Positions 34,515 through 43,007 of a stretch of DNA of 61,348 nt are shown here, in pieces. The stretch is from Saprospiraceae bacterium (GTDB taxonomy: Bacteria; Bacteroidota; Bacteroidia; Chitinophagales; Saprospiraceae): assembly GCA_019694255.1 (NCBI GenBank), contig JAIBCI010000049.1, positions 1-61,348 of the forward strand, given 5' to 3'. The number at the start of each line of letters is the position of its first letter. The stretch's first letter is position 1. The notes under the pieces are model-generated. The model ran no database searches. It was not told the DNA's origin and was given only the letters and a program-made list of their open reading frames with translations. Both the position numbers and the translations under genes were made by a program.

Positions 34515-37500
34515 TTACTTTAACTCCACCTTGGGTGGAATGAGTTTGTACAATACCGGCGTTACAAGACGGCTCAGCAATGTGCTGCTGATCAATCCAC
34601 CAATCAGGACAATGGCTAGCGGGCTGATGAGCGGAGAATGTTCCAGAACCAATGGTGTCAGTCCGCCAATGGCCGTGAGTGAAGTGAGAAGTATGGGTAA
34701 GAACCTTGTCTCTGCACCATCCATCACAGCTTCGTACAGCGGCATTCCTTTTTCTCTTAAACCATTGGTATAATCCACCATCAGGATTGAATTTTTTATT
34801 TCAATTCCAACCAGCGCTATAATACCCACTGTCGCAACAAATGAAAGTGTCTCGCCGGAGACATAAAGTGCTGCAAGCGCACCAATGACGCCCATCGGAA
34901 TTACACTTAGTACGATCAGTGTAGATTTAAATGTTCTGAATTCAAGAATTAATATGGCTAGCAGGCCAAAGACAGCCAAGATGATAATTGTTCCGATCCC
35001 ACCAAAGGATTCTTCACGAGATTCGCGCACGCCCGCTGCCTTGATCCGGTATCCTTCAGGAAGCGAGATTTTCTGATCGATATCTTTCAGAATATCTGTG
35101 GTGAGCTGATCGATGTTGTATCCGGGAGATGTAAAAGAACTGACCAAAGCATATCGCTCCTTGTTAAAATGGCGAATCGTTGAAGGCGATGGTCTCAGAC
35201 TTATTTTGGCAATACTTCCCAGTGGAATCAAACTGCCGCTGGCAGAAGTAACCTGAATGCGTTGGAAAACATCCAGTTCATGACCCGGATTGTGGGTTAC
35301 AGATACATTCAGATTGAATTCGTCACCATCCGCGTTGGTGATATTACCAAGCTGAAGACCCGCCACAGCAAGCCTCACTGTCTTGGCCACTTCCGCGCTA
35401 TTGATGCCCAGTAAGCCGGCCTTGGACTTGTCTATTTCAACCGTCAGGTCAGTTTTTTCGTAACGCAGATCATTTCGTACATACAGCGTACCTTTTCGCT
35501 CTTTCATCATGGCTTCAATTTCCTTGCTGAGATTTTCAAGCGTGTCCAGATTGCTTCCCAATACTCTGATCTCAATGGGTGCGGATATTGGAGGACCTTG
35601 TTGAAATCGCTTCACCTCAATTTGTGTGCCCGGTATGCCGCCGAGTGCATTGCGCGCTTTGGAAGCAAATGCGACAATCTGACCAATGGATGCATGCGGA
35701 TGTAGGTAGACGATGATCTGACCCGTGTTGGCAGAATTCTGTTTTTGAAATTCATTGTAATAGATCCTGGGATTGCCTTTGCCAACATTGGCACTGATGT
35801 GATCCACTTCAGGCATCGACAGCAATTGATTTTCAATTTTTCGGACAACTAAATCGGTGTGGTGAAGATTGCTTCCGGGCTCTGTTTCAATGTCCACGGT
35901 GAGAATTGGCTTTTCAGATTCCGGAAAAAGACTAAATCCCAAAATGGGTACCAGCAGTAGTGATGCCATAAAAATTGCGGCAGCCGTTAAGAGCGTCTTG
36001 ACGGGATGACCCATGCACCATGTGAGTAATCTCTGGTAGGGTGTGTTAATGTATTTTTTGAAAGCGCGAAAGAAGAAATTGCCATCACCCTGATGTTCTT
36101 CATGTGCCTTGAGCATGATCGAGGACAAAAAAGGGATGATGGTCACTGAGACAAAGAGAGAAGCCAGCACAGTAAGCATTACAGCCATTGGCAGCGATCG
36201 TATAAAATCTCCGGATCCTTCGGGCAGATTCGCTAATGGCAGGAATGCGAGGATCAATGTGGCGGTACATCCGAGGATCGCAACCATGATGTGTTTCGTT
36301 GCAGAGACTGCAGCCTCTCTGGCGCTGATCCCGCCACGCATGTAACGCTCAATATTTTCAACCACGACAATACTGTCATCAACGAGTAATCCGAGCGCAA
36401 TCACCATCCCTACAATGCTCAGTTGATTGAGTGTATAACCCAGTGAATCGAGTAGAAATAATCCGATGCTGAGCGAAAGCGGTATGGATATCATGACAAC
36501 GAGAGAAGCCCTGGTGCCTAAGGGTAATAAAGTCAGCAAGACCAGGAAAATGGCTATTGCAAAATCTTTGCCCAGTCCGCTGAGCCTGTTGCGCACACCG
36601 GTTTCCTGATCGAAAGCATTTTCCAGGCTGATTCCCCGGGGTAGTTTTTCACGGAAGTTTGCAAGAATTTTTTCAATCTGGCTTCTGACCTGGATGATAT
36701 TCTTTTTGTCTTTCATGGCAGTAATCACCCAAACGCTGCGATGGCCGTTGTGACGCGCGATGTGATCCTGTTCCTGGTTGCGGTAATAAATGTCGGCGAT
36801 CTGATCGAGTCGTACGGTCTTGCCTTCATGCGTAGACTGTACGATCATCGCCCGAATGTCTTCGATATTCTGAAATTCGGAATTGGTCTTGATGTTATAT
36901 TTTCGGGTTCCCAAATCGATATCGCCGCCCGGAATATTGATATTATTGGCTTTTAATAATCCCATGACCTGATCCAGTCCCAATGACATGAGCGCCATTT
37001 TATCAAGTTTGAGATCAACGTGAATTTCCCTGGATGGCAATGCCTGTATTTCGACCCATTTGACGTCTCTTATTTTTTCAAGATCCTTTTCCAGGTCTTC
37101 TGCATATTTTTTCAACTGTTCCATGGAAGCCGTATCAGACACTATCGCCGATTGAAGAATAGCCACATCACTGCTTGCGGCTCTTTTGATATCGAGTTTG
37201 ACAATGCCTTCCGGTAATTCAGGTCTGATCTTATTGACTTCACGGATGACATCATTGTTTTTGGCTTCCACGTCAACGCCAAAATTGAATTCGCACAGCA
37301 TAACGACCAGTCCGTCCAGAATCGTTGTATTGATTTTTTTGATGTCTGAAAGCTGGTATAGTTCTTCTTCGATGGGATCGGCAATTAATTTTTCCATGTC
37401 TGCGGGATTGGTTCCGGGATGGACCACGACAATCGAAAATATCGGAGCGCCAAACGGTGGATCTTCACCTCTCGGCATGTTCAGCAGGGCGTTCACACCC

Positions 37501-37571
37501 AGAACCATCACGGCAATAAATACCACCAGTGTAAATTGCCAGTTGCGTACAAAAAAACCTTGGAAAGACAT
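34515..37571 (-). CDS. RND efflux pump inner-membrane transporter
   Basis: A 1018-aa proton-driven RND transporter of the AcrB/MexB (HAE1) type. Twelve membrane helices flank two large periplasmic loops. TM4 carries the proton-relay aspartates in G-L-L-V-D-D-S-I-V-V-V-E-N near residue 400. Typical repeats are present: P-x-G-x-x-P-x-D-M-E near the N-terminus and V-G-I-E-I-K-N-S-I-L-M-V-D near residue 930. It is the last gene of a leftward operon after the adaptor, 29 bases apart. It would export drugs, detergents or lipids from periplasm and inner leaflet through the TolC-like channel. The substrate is not predictable. Confidence 0.95.
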   Translation of the reverse strand: MSFQGFFVRNWQFTLVVFIAVMVLGVNALLNMPRGEDPPFGAPIFSIVVVHPGTNPADMEKLIADPIEEELYQLSDIKKINTTILDGLVVMLCEFNFGVDVEAKNNDVIREVNKIRPELPEGIVKLDIKRAASSDVAILQSAIVSDTASMEQLKKYAEDLEKDLEKIRDVKWVEIQALPSREIHVDLKLDKMALMSLGLDQVMGLLKANNINIPGGDIDLGTRKYNIKTNSEFQNIEDIRAMIVQSTHEGKTVRLDQIADIYYRNQEQDHIARHNGHRSVWVITAMKDKKNIIQVRSQIEKILANFREKLPRGISLENAFDQETGVRNRLSGLGKDFAIAIFLVLLTLLPLGTRASLVVMISIPLSLSIGLFLLDSLGYTLNQLSIVGMVIALGLLVDDSIVVVENIERYMRGGISAREAAVSATKHIMVAILGCTATLILAFLPLANLPEGSGDFIRSLPMAVMLTVLASLFVSVTIIPFLSSIMLKAHEEHQGDGNFFFRAFKKYINTPYQRLLTWCMGHPVKTLLTAAAIFMASLLLVPILGFSLFPESEKPILTVDIETEPGSNLHHTDLVVRKIENQLLSMPEVDHISANVGKGNPRIYYNEFQKQNSANTGQIIVYLHPHASIGQIVAFASKARNALGGIPGTQIEVKRFQQGPPISAPIEIRVLGSNLDTLENLSKEIEAMMKERKGTLYVRNDLRYEKTDLTVEIDKSKAGLLGINSAEVAKTVRLAVAGLQLGNITNADGDEFNLNVSVTHNPGHELDVFQRIQVTSASGSLIPLGSIAKISLRPSPSTIRHFNKERYALVSSFTSPGYNIDQLTTDILKDIDQKISLPEGYRIKAAGVRESREESFGGIGTIIILAVFGLLAILILEFRTFKSTLIVLSVIPMGVIGALAALYVSGETLSFVATVGIIALVGIEIKNSILMVDYTNGLREKGMPLYEAVMDGAETRFLPILLTSLTAIGGLTPLVLEHSPLISPLAIVLIGGLISSTLLSRLVTPVLYKLIPPKVELK

Positions 37572-37600
37572 GTTGTTAGTTTGAATTTTTGTGAAGCTGA

Positions 37601-38650
37601 TTATTGTTGAACATCGTCACCTTCTTCAAGGTACATCGCGCCGGTCGTGATCACTTCGTGTATACCTTCCAGCCCTTCGCTGATGGCCGTTTCATCGCCG
37701 AGCAATTCTGCGATCTGAAGCTTAATTTTTTTTGCTTTGCCGTTTTCAATCGTAAAAGCATATGCCCACTGACCGTTTGACCGGATCAAGGCGTCGGAAG
37801 GAATCAGTTTAAATTTATTTTGTTGCCGGGGTTGCAGGTTGATGTGGGCCGTGAGACCAGCAGCCATTCTTGGCGGCGTATGAAGAAAGCGAAGTTCCAC
37901 ATCAAATGTATTGCTTGCACTCGTACTCGCGGATGAAAGTTGTGTGACCAGCGCCTGCATTTTTTCTCCGGGGAAGGCATCCATCATCACAGACGCTGTG
38001 TCTCCCTGGTTGACGCGTGCCCAATCACGATCACTGAGCCCCGCCCTGATGACCCAGTCACTGTTGCCTGTTCCAATGATGACATAGACCGGTGTTCCTG
38101 GTCCGGTTATTTCGCCTTCATGCAGAATCTGACGAAGCACTTTTCCGTCGACGGGAGATCGGACTTCGCTGTATGATCTGTTAAAATCCGCAATCTCTTT
38201 TTGTTTTTTAGCCAGCGTAAAGGCCATCTGTGCATTTTGAAATTGCTCAAGTGTTGCGACACTGTCGCGATAGAGATTCGTGACACGCTGCAGATCTCTT
38301 TCTGCTTTGGATACAAATTCATCCGCCTGCTGCACCTGCGCATTAATCTCGGTCATCGTGAGATCTGCCAGCAACTGTCCCTTGCGCACAGCATCGCCTT
38401 CTTTGACAAAGGTTCTACGGATCACACCACCGGTTTTGAAAGAAGGTTTGACTTCTTGCTCGCTGATGACAATTCCAAGTACACTGATGGTGCCGGAAGA
38501 TGTATAATCTTTAACCGGCATTGTTTTAATTTTCAATGCTGAGCTACTTACAGAAGTTGATTCTCCGGCAGAATGTTCGGATGAATGACGGCATGATGAG
38601 ATGGCCAGCAGAAGAATGGCCGAAAGGATCATTGAGAAAATATTTTTCAT
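37601..38650 (-). CDS. RND efflux periplasmic adaptor lipoprotein
   Basis: A 349-aa membrane-fusion protein. The lipobox I-S-S-C20 indicates an inner-membrane lipoprotein. Next come the barrel-sandwich half (residues ~65-95, G-G-V-I-R-R-T-F-V-K-E-G-D-A-V), the coiled-coil hairpin (~95-150), the second lipoyl half (S-P-V-D-G-K-V-L-R near 166), a beta-barrel domain and a membrane-proximal domain. It joins the RND transporter to the outer-membrane channel. It lies in the same leftward operon, between the TolC-like and RND genes. Confidence 0.93.
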   Translation of the reverse strand: MKNIFSMILSAILLLAISSCRHSSEHSAGESTSVSSSALKIKTMPVKDYTSSGTISVLGIVISEQEVKPSFKTGGVIRRTFVKEGDAVRKGQLLADLTMTEINAQVQQADEFVSKAERDLQRVTNLYRDSVATLEQFQNAQMAFTLAKKQKEIADFNRSYSEVRSPVDGKVLRQILHEGEITGPGTPVYVIIGTGNSDWVIRAGLSDRDWARVNQGDTASVMMDAFPGEKMQALVTQLSSASTSASNTFDVELRFLHTPPRMAAGLTAHINLQPRQQNKFKLIPSDALIRSNGQWAYAFTIENGKAKKIKLQIAELLGDETAISEGLEGIHEVITTGAMYLEEGDDVQQ

Positions 38651-38762
38651 CTGGTTACTTTTTAATCAATGTATTTGTAATTATGAAATTAGCGTCTGAT
38701 TAGGAAAATCTGTTGATGGGTTGGAATTTCAATTGGATGATCAGTAAAGGATTGTTTCATGT

Positions 38763-40079
38763 TTATTCAACCGGATAAATGGCCGCGTTGTAGATGTATT
38801 CGGACCATTTAAGCCAGGCATTTTGTATGGCCATGTTTGTTCTCAATTGTGCCTGTGTCCATTGTTCCTGGGCATCGAGCAATTCTATATAGTTCGACAT
38901 ACCTTGTTTGTAGCGTGAAAAGACTTCACGGTATGTTTTTTCGCTGGTAGTGATTCTTTGTTCAAATGCTTTGGCTTGTTCTATGGCTGATTCGAGATTT
39001 CTGATGGAAGTCATCTGAAGCATATTCATTTGCTGCATCGCATATGTTTTTTCACTTTCAAGACTGTTTACCTGCGCCTGTGCAGCAGATTTGCGCCACT
39101 GGTGTTTTTTATTGTCGTATAAGTTTAAATCCATATTGATTCCAAGCAGTGCATAGGGACTGAATCCAAAATTGAATGCCTGGGAGCCCAGATCAAGTTG
39201 TGCGCCGATGCGTGGGATATAAAACTGATTTTCCTTCTGAACCGATAATTTGCGCATTTCAATGGCGCGTTCTAGTTGCTGTATTTCTTCACGTTGTGCA
39301 GAAGGTTTGGGTGGAAGTGGCGGAAGAGCCGTCGTTGAGATGTTGCGGACCTCTGAAGCATTGACTGTCTTACCGGTCAACACACTCAGGTAATCCAGCG
39401 CATTCAGCTGCTGCGCGCTTAGTTCAGTCTGTTGTGCATGTACGGAAGTAATCTGGTCCTCGATTCTGTTTTGTGCTGACGGCAATGTCATGCCATTGCG
39501 GATCATACTGTTGTTGACTCTTTTGGCTTCCTGAAGTAATGTATCCGTAGATGCGTAGATTCCAATCGCATACTGTGCGGAATTGTATTGTATGGCGGCT
39601 TGCATGATATCTCTGGCGAGCAATCTTCTGAAGGCGCGTATTTCAAGTTTTTTAATTTCCGCCTGATTCTTTTGTACCATTTTATTGAGGGCCAGATCCG
39701 GATAGTAGACGGGTTGCATAATTCGCACTTTGGCATCGTAAAAATTATCCGGAAGAAACTGTTCTTTGGTATTGGCGATCTGTGGAAAAGACTGACTTTG
39801 CGTCAGCTGGTTAAGTGTTGCGTACACCGGATTAAGCAGATCGCCGATGGGTAGATTGATGCTGCGACCACCCCGGGCCAGTGAGTACTGAATGCCGAAA
39901 TTGGCGGTAGGGCCATAGAGGGCTTTGGCTTCACTGATTCCTGCTGTCGCCGCTTCCAGCTGAAAGTTGTGGGCCTGGACGGCAGGATTGTTCTTCCAGG
40001 CTTGATGGATAAGGGAATCAAATGCCTGTGCAGGAAGGAAAAGTGGGAGGATCGTTATCAATACTACAAAATATCTCAT
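38763..40079 (-). CDS. TolC-family outer-membrane efflux channel
   Basis: A 438-aa outer-membrane factor. The signal peptide ends near residue 19 (L-P-A-Q-A). Two internal structural repeats of long alpha-helices with short strands follow: N-P-A-V-Q-A-H-N-F-Q-L near residue 35 and the second half starting near 265 (R-E-E-I-Q-Q-L-E-R-A-I). A trimer of this protein would form the exit duct for the pump encoded downstream. It follows the TetR gene by 38 bases, and that gap contains an operator-like site. Confidence 0.93.
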   Translation of the reverse strand: MRYFVVLITILPLFLPAQAFDSLIHQAWKNNPAVQAHNFQLEAATAGISEAKALYGPTANFGIQYSLARGGRSINLPIGDLLNPVYATLNQLTQSQSFPQIANTKEQFLPDNFYDAKVRIMQPVYYPDLALNKMVQKNQAEIKKLEIRAFRRLLARDIMQAAIQYNSAQYAIGIYASTDTLLQEAKRVNNSMIRNGMTLPSAQNRIEDQITSVHAQQTELSAQQLNALDYLSVLTGKTVNASEVRNISTTALPPLPPKPSAQREEIQQLERAIEMRKLSVQKENQFYIPRIGAQLDLGSQAFNFGFSPYALLGINMDLNLYDNKKHQWRKSAAQAQVNSLESEKTYAMQQMNMLQMTSIRNLESAIEQAKAFEQRITTSEKTYREVFSRYKQGMSNYIELLDAQEQWTQAQLRTNMAIQNAWLKWSEYIYNAAIYPVE

Positions 40080-40091
40080 GTTATTTTAATT

Positions 40092-40102
40092 AACACTGTT
40101 TA
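40092..40102. promoter_or_regulatory. TetR operator candidate, site 2
   Basis: AACACTGTTTA, with the near-palindrome AACA-C-TGTT at its core, lies in the short gap between the tetR-like and tolC-like genes. The identical 11-mer occurs upstream of the tetR-like gene at 40768-40778. Confidence 0.5.
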
Positions 40103-40117
40103 CAAATACTTAAAAAA

Positions 40118-40732
40118 TTAAATTTTAAAGATGCATTGCATCATTGAGTCAAGGGTCTGTGCGATCAGCGATGCATTGTTATGGCGTTCGACGATTTCAA
40201 GTCGCTCAGTCTGTGCCAGGTTGACCAGTCCATGGACCGATGACCAGAGGTGCAATGCAAGAATGCGTTCATTTTGACCTTTGAGCTGAAGTTTGTCGAT
40301 GGCTTCCTTGCAGGTCATGCAGAGGAAGTTGAACATGGCCATGCCCTCATCCCAGTCTTCCATGCATTTTTCAATATGTTTCATGGGTTTGTCGGAATTG
40401 AACATGAGGTCGTACCAGTCTTTGTTTTCAAGCCCAAAATGGATATAGGACCGGCCGATTTCATGAATTCTTCTGACTGGATCCTGTTCAGCGAATGCCG
40501 AAACCATATACCGATTCATCAACATAAAGCCCATTTCCATCAATTCGTACATGATGGCATCCCGGTCTTTGAAATACAGGTAAATCGTTGCCGGACTGTA
40601 TTCGATGTCGGCGGCGATTTTGCGGATGGATAATCCTTCCTGACCTTCCCGGAGCAGAATTTTTTTGGCGGCTGTCAGGATTTGCTCTTTAAGTTCCGCC
40701 TTTTCCCGTTCCTTTCTTTCTGTTGTGCCCAT
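40118..40732 (-). CDS. TetR-family repressor of the efflux operon
   Basis: A 204-aa regulator. The N-terminal helix-turn-helix is at about residues 18-60 (I-L-T-A-A-K-K-I-L, then L-S-I-R-K-I-A-A-D-I-E-Y-S-P-A-T-I-Y-L-Y-F), as in TetR/AcrR proteins. The C-terminal helical domain would bind the inducer; it contains a TetR_C-type W-Y-D-L-M-F and a cysteine pair near 138-143. It is the first gene of the leftward efflux operon, so it should repress its own transcription and that of the pump. Two identical 11-bp near-palindromes flank it. Confidence 0.93.
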   Translation of the reverse strand: MGTTERKEREKAELKEQILTAAKKILLREGQEGLSIRKIAADIEYSPATIYLYFKDRDAIMYELMEMGFMLMNRYMVSAFAEQDPVRRIHEIGRSYIHFGLENKDWYDLMFNSDKPMKHIEKCMEDWDEGMAMFNFLCMTCKEAIDKLQLKGQNERILALHLWSSVHGLVNLAQTERLEIVERHNNASLIAQTLDSMMQCIFKI

Positions 40733-40767
40733 GGTAAGTAAACGGAAGTCATGATAAGATGTTTATG

Positions 40768-40778
40768 AACACTGTTTA
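40768..40778. promoter_or_regulatory. TetR operator candidate, site 1
   Basis: AACACTGTTTA, 35 bases before the tetR-like start codon. A wider inverted repeat, ATGAACA (40765-40771) and TGTTCAT (40791-40797), overlaps it. The position fits autoregulation. Confidence 0.5.
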
Positions 40779-40797
40779 TTTTTTTAAAAATGTTCAT

Positions 40798-41178
40798 TTT
40801 TTTTGACAAATGGACATGTGACGCGCCCCAGCGCAACATGAGCAGCAGGGGAATTATTGGTTTCGGATTCGAAGAATGCAACTGATGTAGTCCATTTAAC
40901 GATTCCGTATAGGCTCCTTGTCACCCACCGTCATATTTTGCTAATTCGTTACTATTGAGCTATTTATGAAGTTCAATTTGACCAAAAGGTGACATCATCA
41001 GGCTATCCTTACCGCCATCATTCTGCAGTTCCCAAACAATGGCAAGTCCAAAAGCTTAAATTTTGTCCATCGAGCCAGAGCTTAAAAAATTGAAAGATTC
41101 TCTTCCGGCCAATAGGCTATTTGTCCATCATCGGACTCCGGACGTGAACCCTCCAATTGTATTTTTGAGACTCAATTT
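40798..41178. other. Divergent intergenic region, no gene supported
   Basis: Between the efflux operon control region and the phosphoesterase gene. No reading frame, repeat or clear promoter is recognised. A TTTTG-rich stretch near 41056-41068 gives only a spaced (n=3) version of the -7 motif. Confidence 0.35.
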
Positions 41179-41850
41179 ATGTCGCGTACCATTGCCATAG
41201 GAGATATTCATGGTTGTCTGCAGACACTGGAGGCCTTGCTTTATGATCATCTGAACATCAGGCATGACGACCAACTCATTTTTCTCGGTGATTATATCAA
41301 CAGAGGACCGGACTCCACCGGCGTCCTGGATTTACTGGTCGAATTGAAAAATCAAAATCCTCATTGGGTATTTCTCAGAGGCAACCATGAAGATTTGTTG
41401 ATCGGCTTTTTAACCCAAAGAAGCAGCCCATATTCGGGCAAAGCCATTGAGCCGCTTTTTCTTGCGAATTTGAAATGTTCTTCCTGGGACGAACTTAGAC
41501 CGGAGTATCTGCGCTTTATAATGGACACGCAACATTTCTTTCTGACAGACACACATGTTTTTGTCCACGCCGGGCTGAATTTTGCCATTCCCAATCCGTT
41601 TGAAGACCTTCACGCCATGATGTGGATCCGGGAGATGCCGGAAGACCCTGCGGCATTAAAGAATACAAAACTGATTCATGGTCATACGCCCTGGGCAATA
41701 AAGAAAATACTGGAACAGCAAGGTAAGATCCTGAATATCGATGGTGGCTGTGTATACAAAGGCCAGAAGCCCGGCTGTGGTTATCTGGTGGCCTGTCTTG
41801 TCAATGACGGAAGTCTTGTGTATTGTGAAAATGTTGATCAACAACCATGA
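41179..41850 (+). CDS. Metallophosphoesterase, PPP-type serine/threonine phosphatase-like
   Basis: A 223-aa cytosolic enzyme. The binuclear metal centre is complete: G-D-I-H-G-C near residue 8, G-D-Y-I-N-R-G-P-D near 38, R-G-N-H-E-D near 66, and H-A-G-L near 130 followed by H-G-H-T-P-W near 165. This set is typical of the PPP family (PrpA/ApaH group). It may dephosphorylate proteins or split dinucleoside polyphosphates; the sequence does not decide between them. It stands alone, downstream of a long intergenic region. Confidence 0.93.
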   Translation: MSRTIAIGDIHGCLQTLEALLYDHLNIRHDDQLIFLGDYINRGPDSTGVLDLLVELKNQNPHWVFLRGNHEDLLIGFLTQRSSPYSGKAIEPLFLANLKCSSWDELRPEYLRFIMDTQHFFLTDTHVFVHAGLNFAIPNPFEDLHAMMWIREMPEDPAALKNTKLIHGHTPWAIKKILEQQGKILNIDGGCVYKGQKPGCGYLVACLVNDGSLVYCENVDQQP

Positions 41851-41910
41851 TGGATTTCGTTGGTCATTTCAAAATCAAACTCTATTCATTGCAAACAAAA
41901 TTAAAATTTC

Positions 41911-42933
41911 CTAACTGAGGAATTCTGACCAATTTTTCAAACCTTCAAAATGACTGGCAAATATTCTGAATATGGCAACCATTGGGAGAATTAAGATCAT
42001 ACCGCTTACGCCCCAGATGATGCCACCTGCAAAAATGGCTATAAGACTAACCAGCGTATTCAGATTGATTTGTTTGCCCACCACATAAGGGAATATAAGG
42101 TTGGCCTCGAGATATTGTACGATTGCAAAAACCACTACAATGCCCACGGGTTGAACCATGCTTCCACTGCTGATCCAGCTGATGCTGATGGGAAGCAATG
42201 AGCTCACAATAATTCCCAGGTAAGGAATGATTGTCATCACCGCTGTCAGTATGCCGTAGAAAAAAGGATTGCTCACACCGAGCATTAACAAACCCAAAGA
42301 ATTCAATATCCCCACGATAAGATAGACCATGACCATGCCTTTGATAAAAGCGGTAAACATATGGATGGTTTCGTACAGCGCCACACCCGCTTCATCTCTT
42401 CGCGATGCTGGAAAAAAACTAATGATAAATCGGACCAGCTTTTGCCTGTAAGCCAGAATCAGGTACGTGTAAATCGGAATGATGACGAGGTAAATGAGCA
42501 TCGTGCTGGAGGCGTGGATGATATCCTTTAATAGCTCTCCAACATTGGTTGAATATTTTTCGACAGCGCGTCGCAGCCAATCAAACTGCGCATCGATAGA
42601 CCAGTTAAATCGGTCCTCCAGCTGATGCTGCAAATCATGAAGCCACGGGATCGCACTAATCTGAAGCTGTGCCCAACGTTCGTCGAGCATGGAGAGTTCA
42701 TAACTCAGGAGCAGGACAAGTATAAAAAAAACGGCACCGGTCAACAAGATGGGAATCAGGATGGCCAAAAACTCCGGTGTGCCGAGTTTGATGAGCCTCA
42801 TCATGATGGGATAAAGAACAAATGAAATAAAAACCGCGTAAGCCAGTGGAATCAAAAGCGATTTAAAAAATAGTAATGCACCAATAAAAATTGCCGCGAT
42901 GATACTAACCTGAAATAACCTGTTTAAGTTCAT
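41911..42933 (-). CDS. AI-2E family transporter
   Basis: A 340-aa inner-membrane protein with about eight helices. The hydrophobic N-terminal pair (residues ~5-60) and the central soluble segment (about 75-140) precede the C-terminal helices, which include P-Y-L-G-I-I-V-S and the G-G-I-I-W-G-V-S-G-M family motif near 300. The ATG at 42933 is preferred; the frame extends upstream only through TTG codons. Members export autoinducer-2 or act as Na+/H+ antiporters. Which applies here is unknown. It diverges from the P-type ATPase gene. Confidence 0.92.
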   Translation of the reverse strand: MNLNRLFQVSIIAAIFIGALLFFKSLLIPLAYAVFISFVLYPIMMRLIKLGTPEFLAILIPILLTGAVFFILVLLLSYELSMLDERWAQLQISAIPWLHDLQHQLEDRFNWSIDAQFDWLRRAVEKYSTNVGELLKDIIHASSTMLIYLVIIPIYTYLILAYRQKLVRFIISFFPASRRDEAGVALYETIHMFTAFIKGMVMVYLIVGILNSLGLLMLGVSNPFFYGILTAVMTIIPYLGIIVSSLLPISISWISSGSMVQPVGIVVVFAIVQYLEANLIFPYVVGKQINLNTLVSLIAIFAGGIIWGVSGMILILPMVAIFRIFASHFEGLKNWSEFLS

Positions 42934-43007
42934 TGCAAAATGCAACAAAGGTTTTGCACCAATGGTTGTAAATATAGTATGTGGTATTCAATTGTGGTGT
43001 ATTCATC

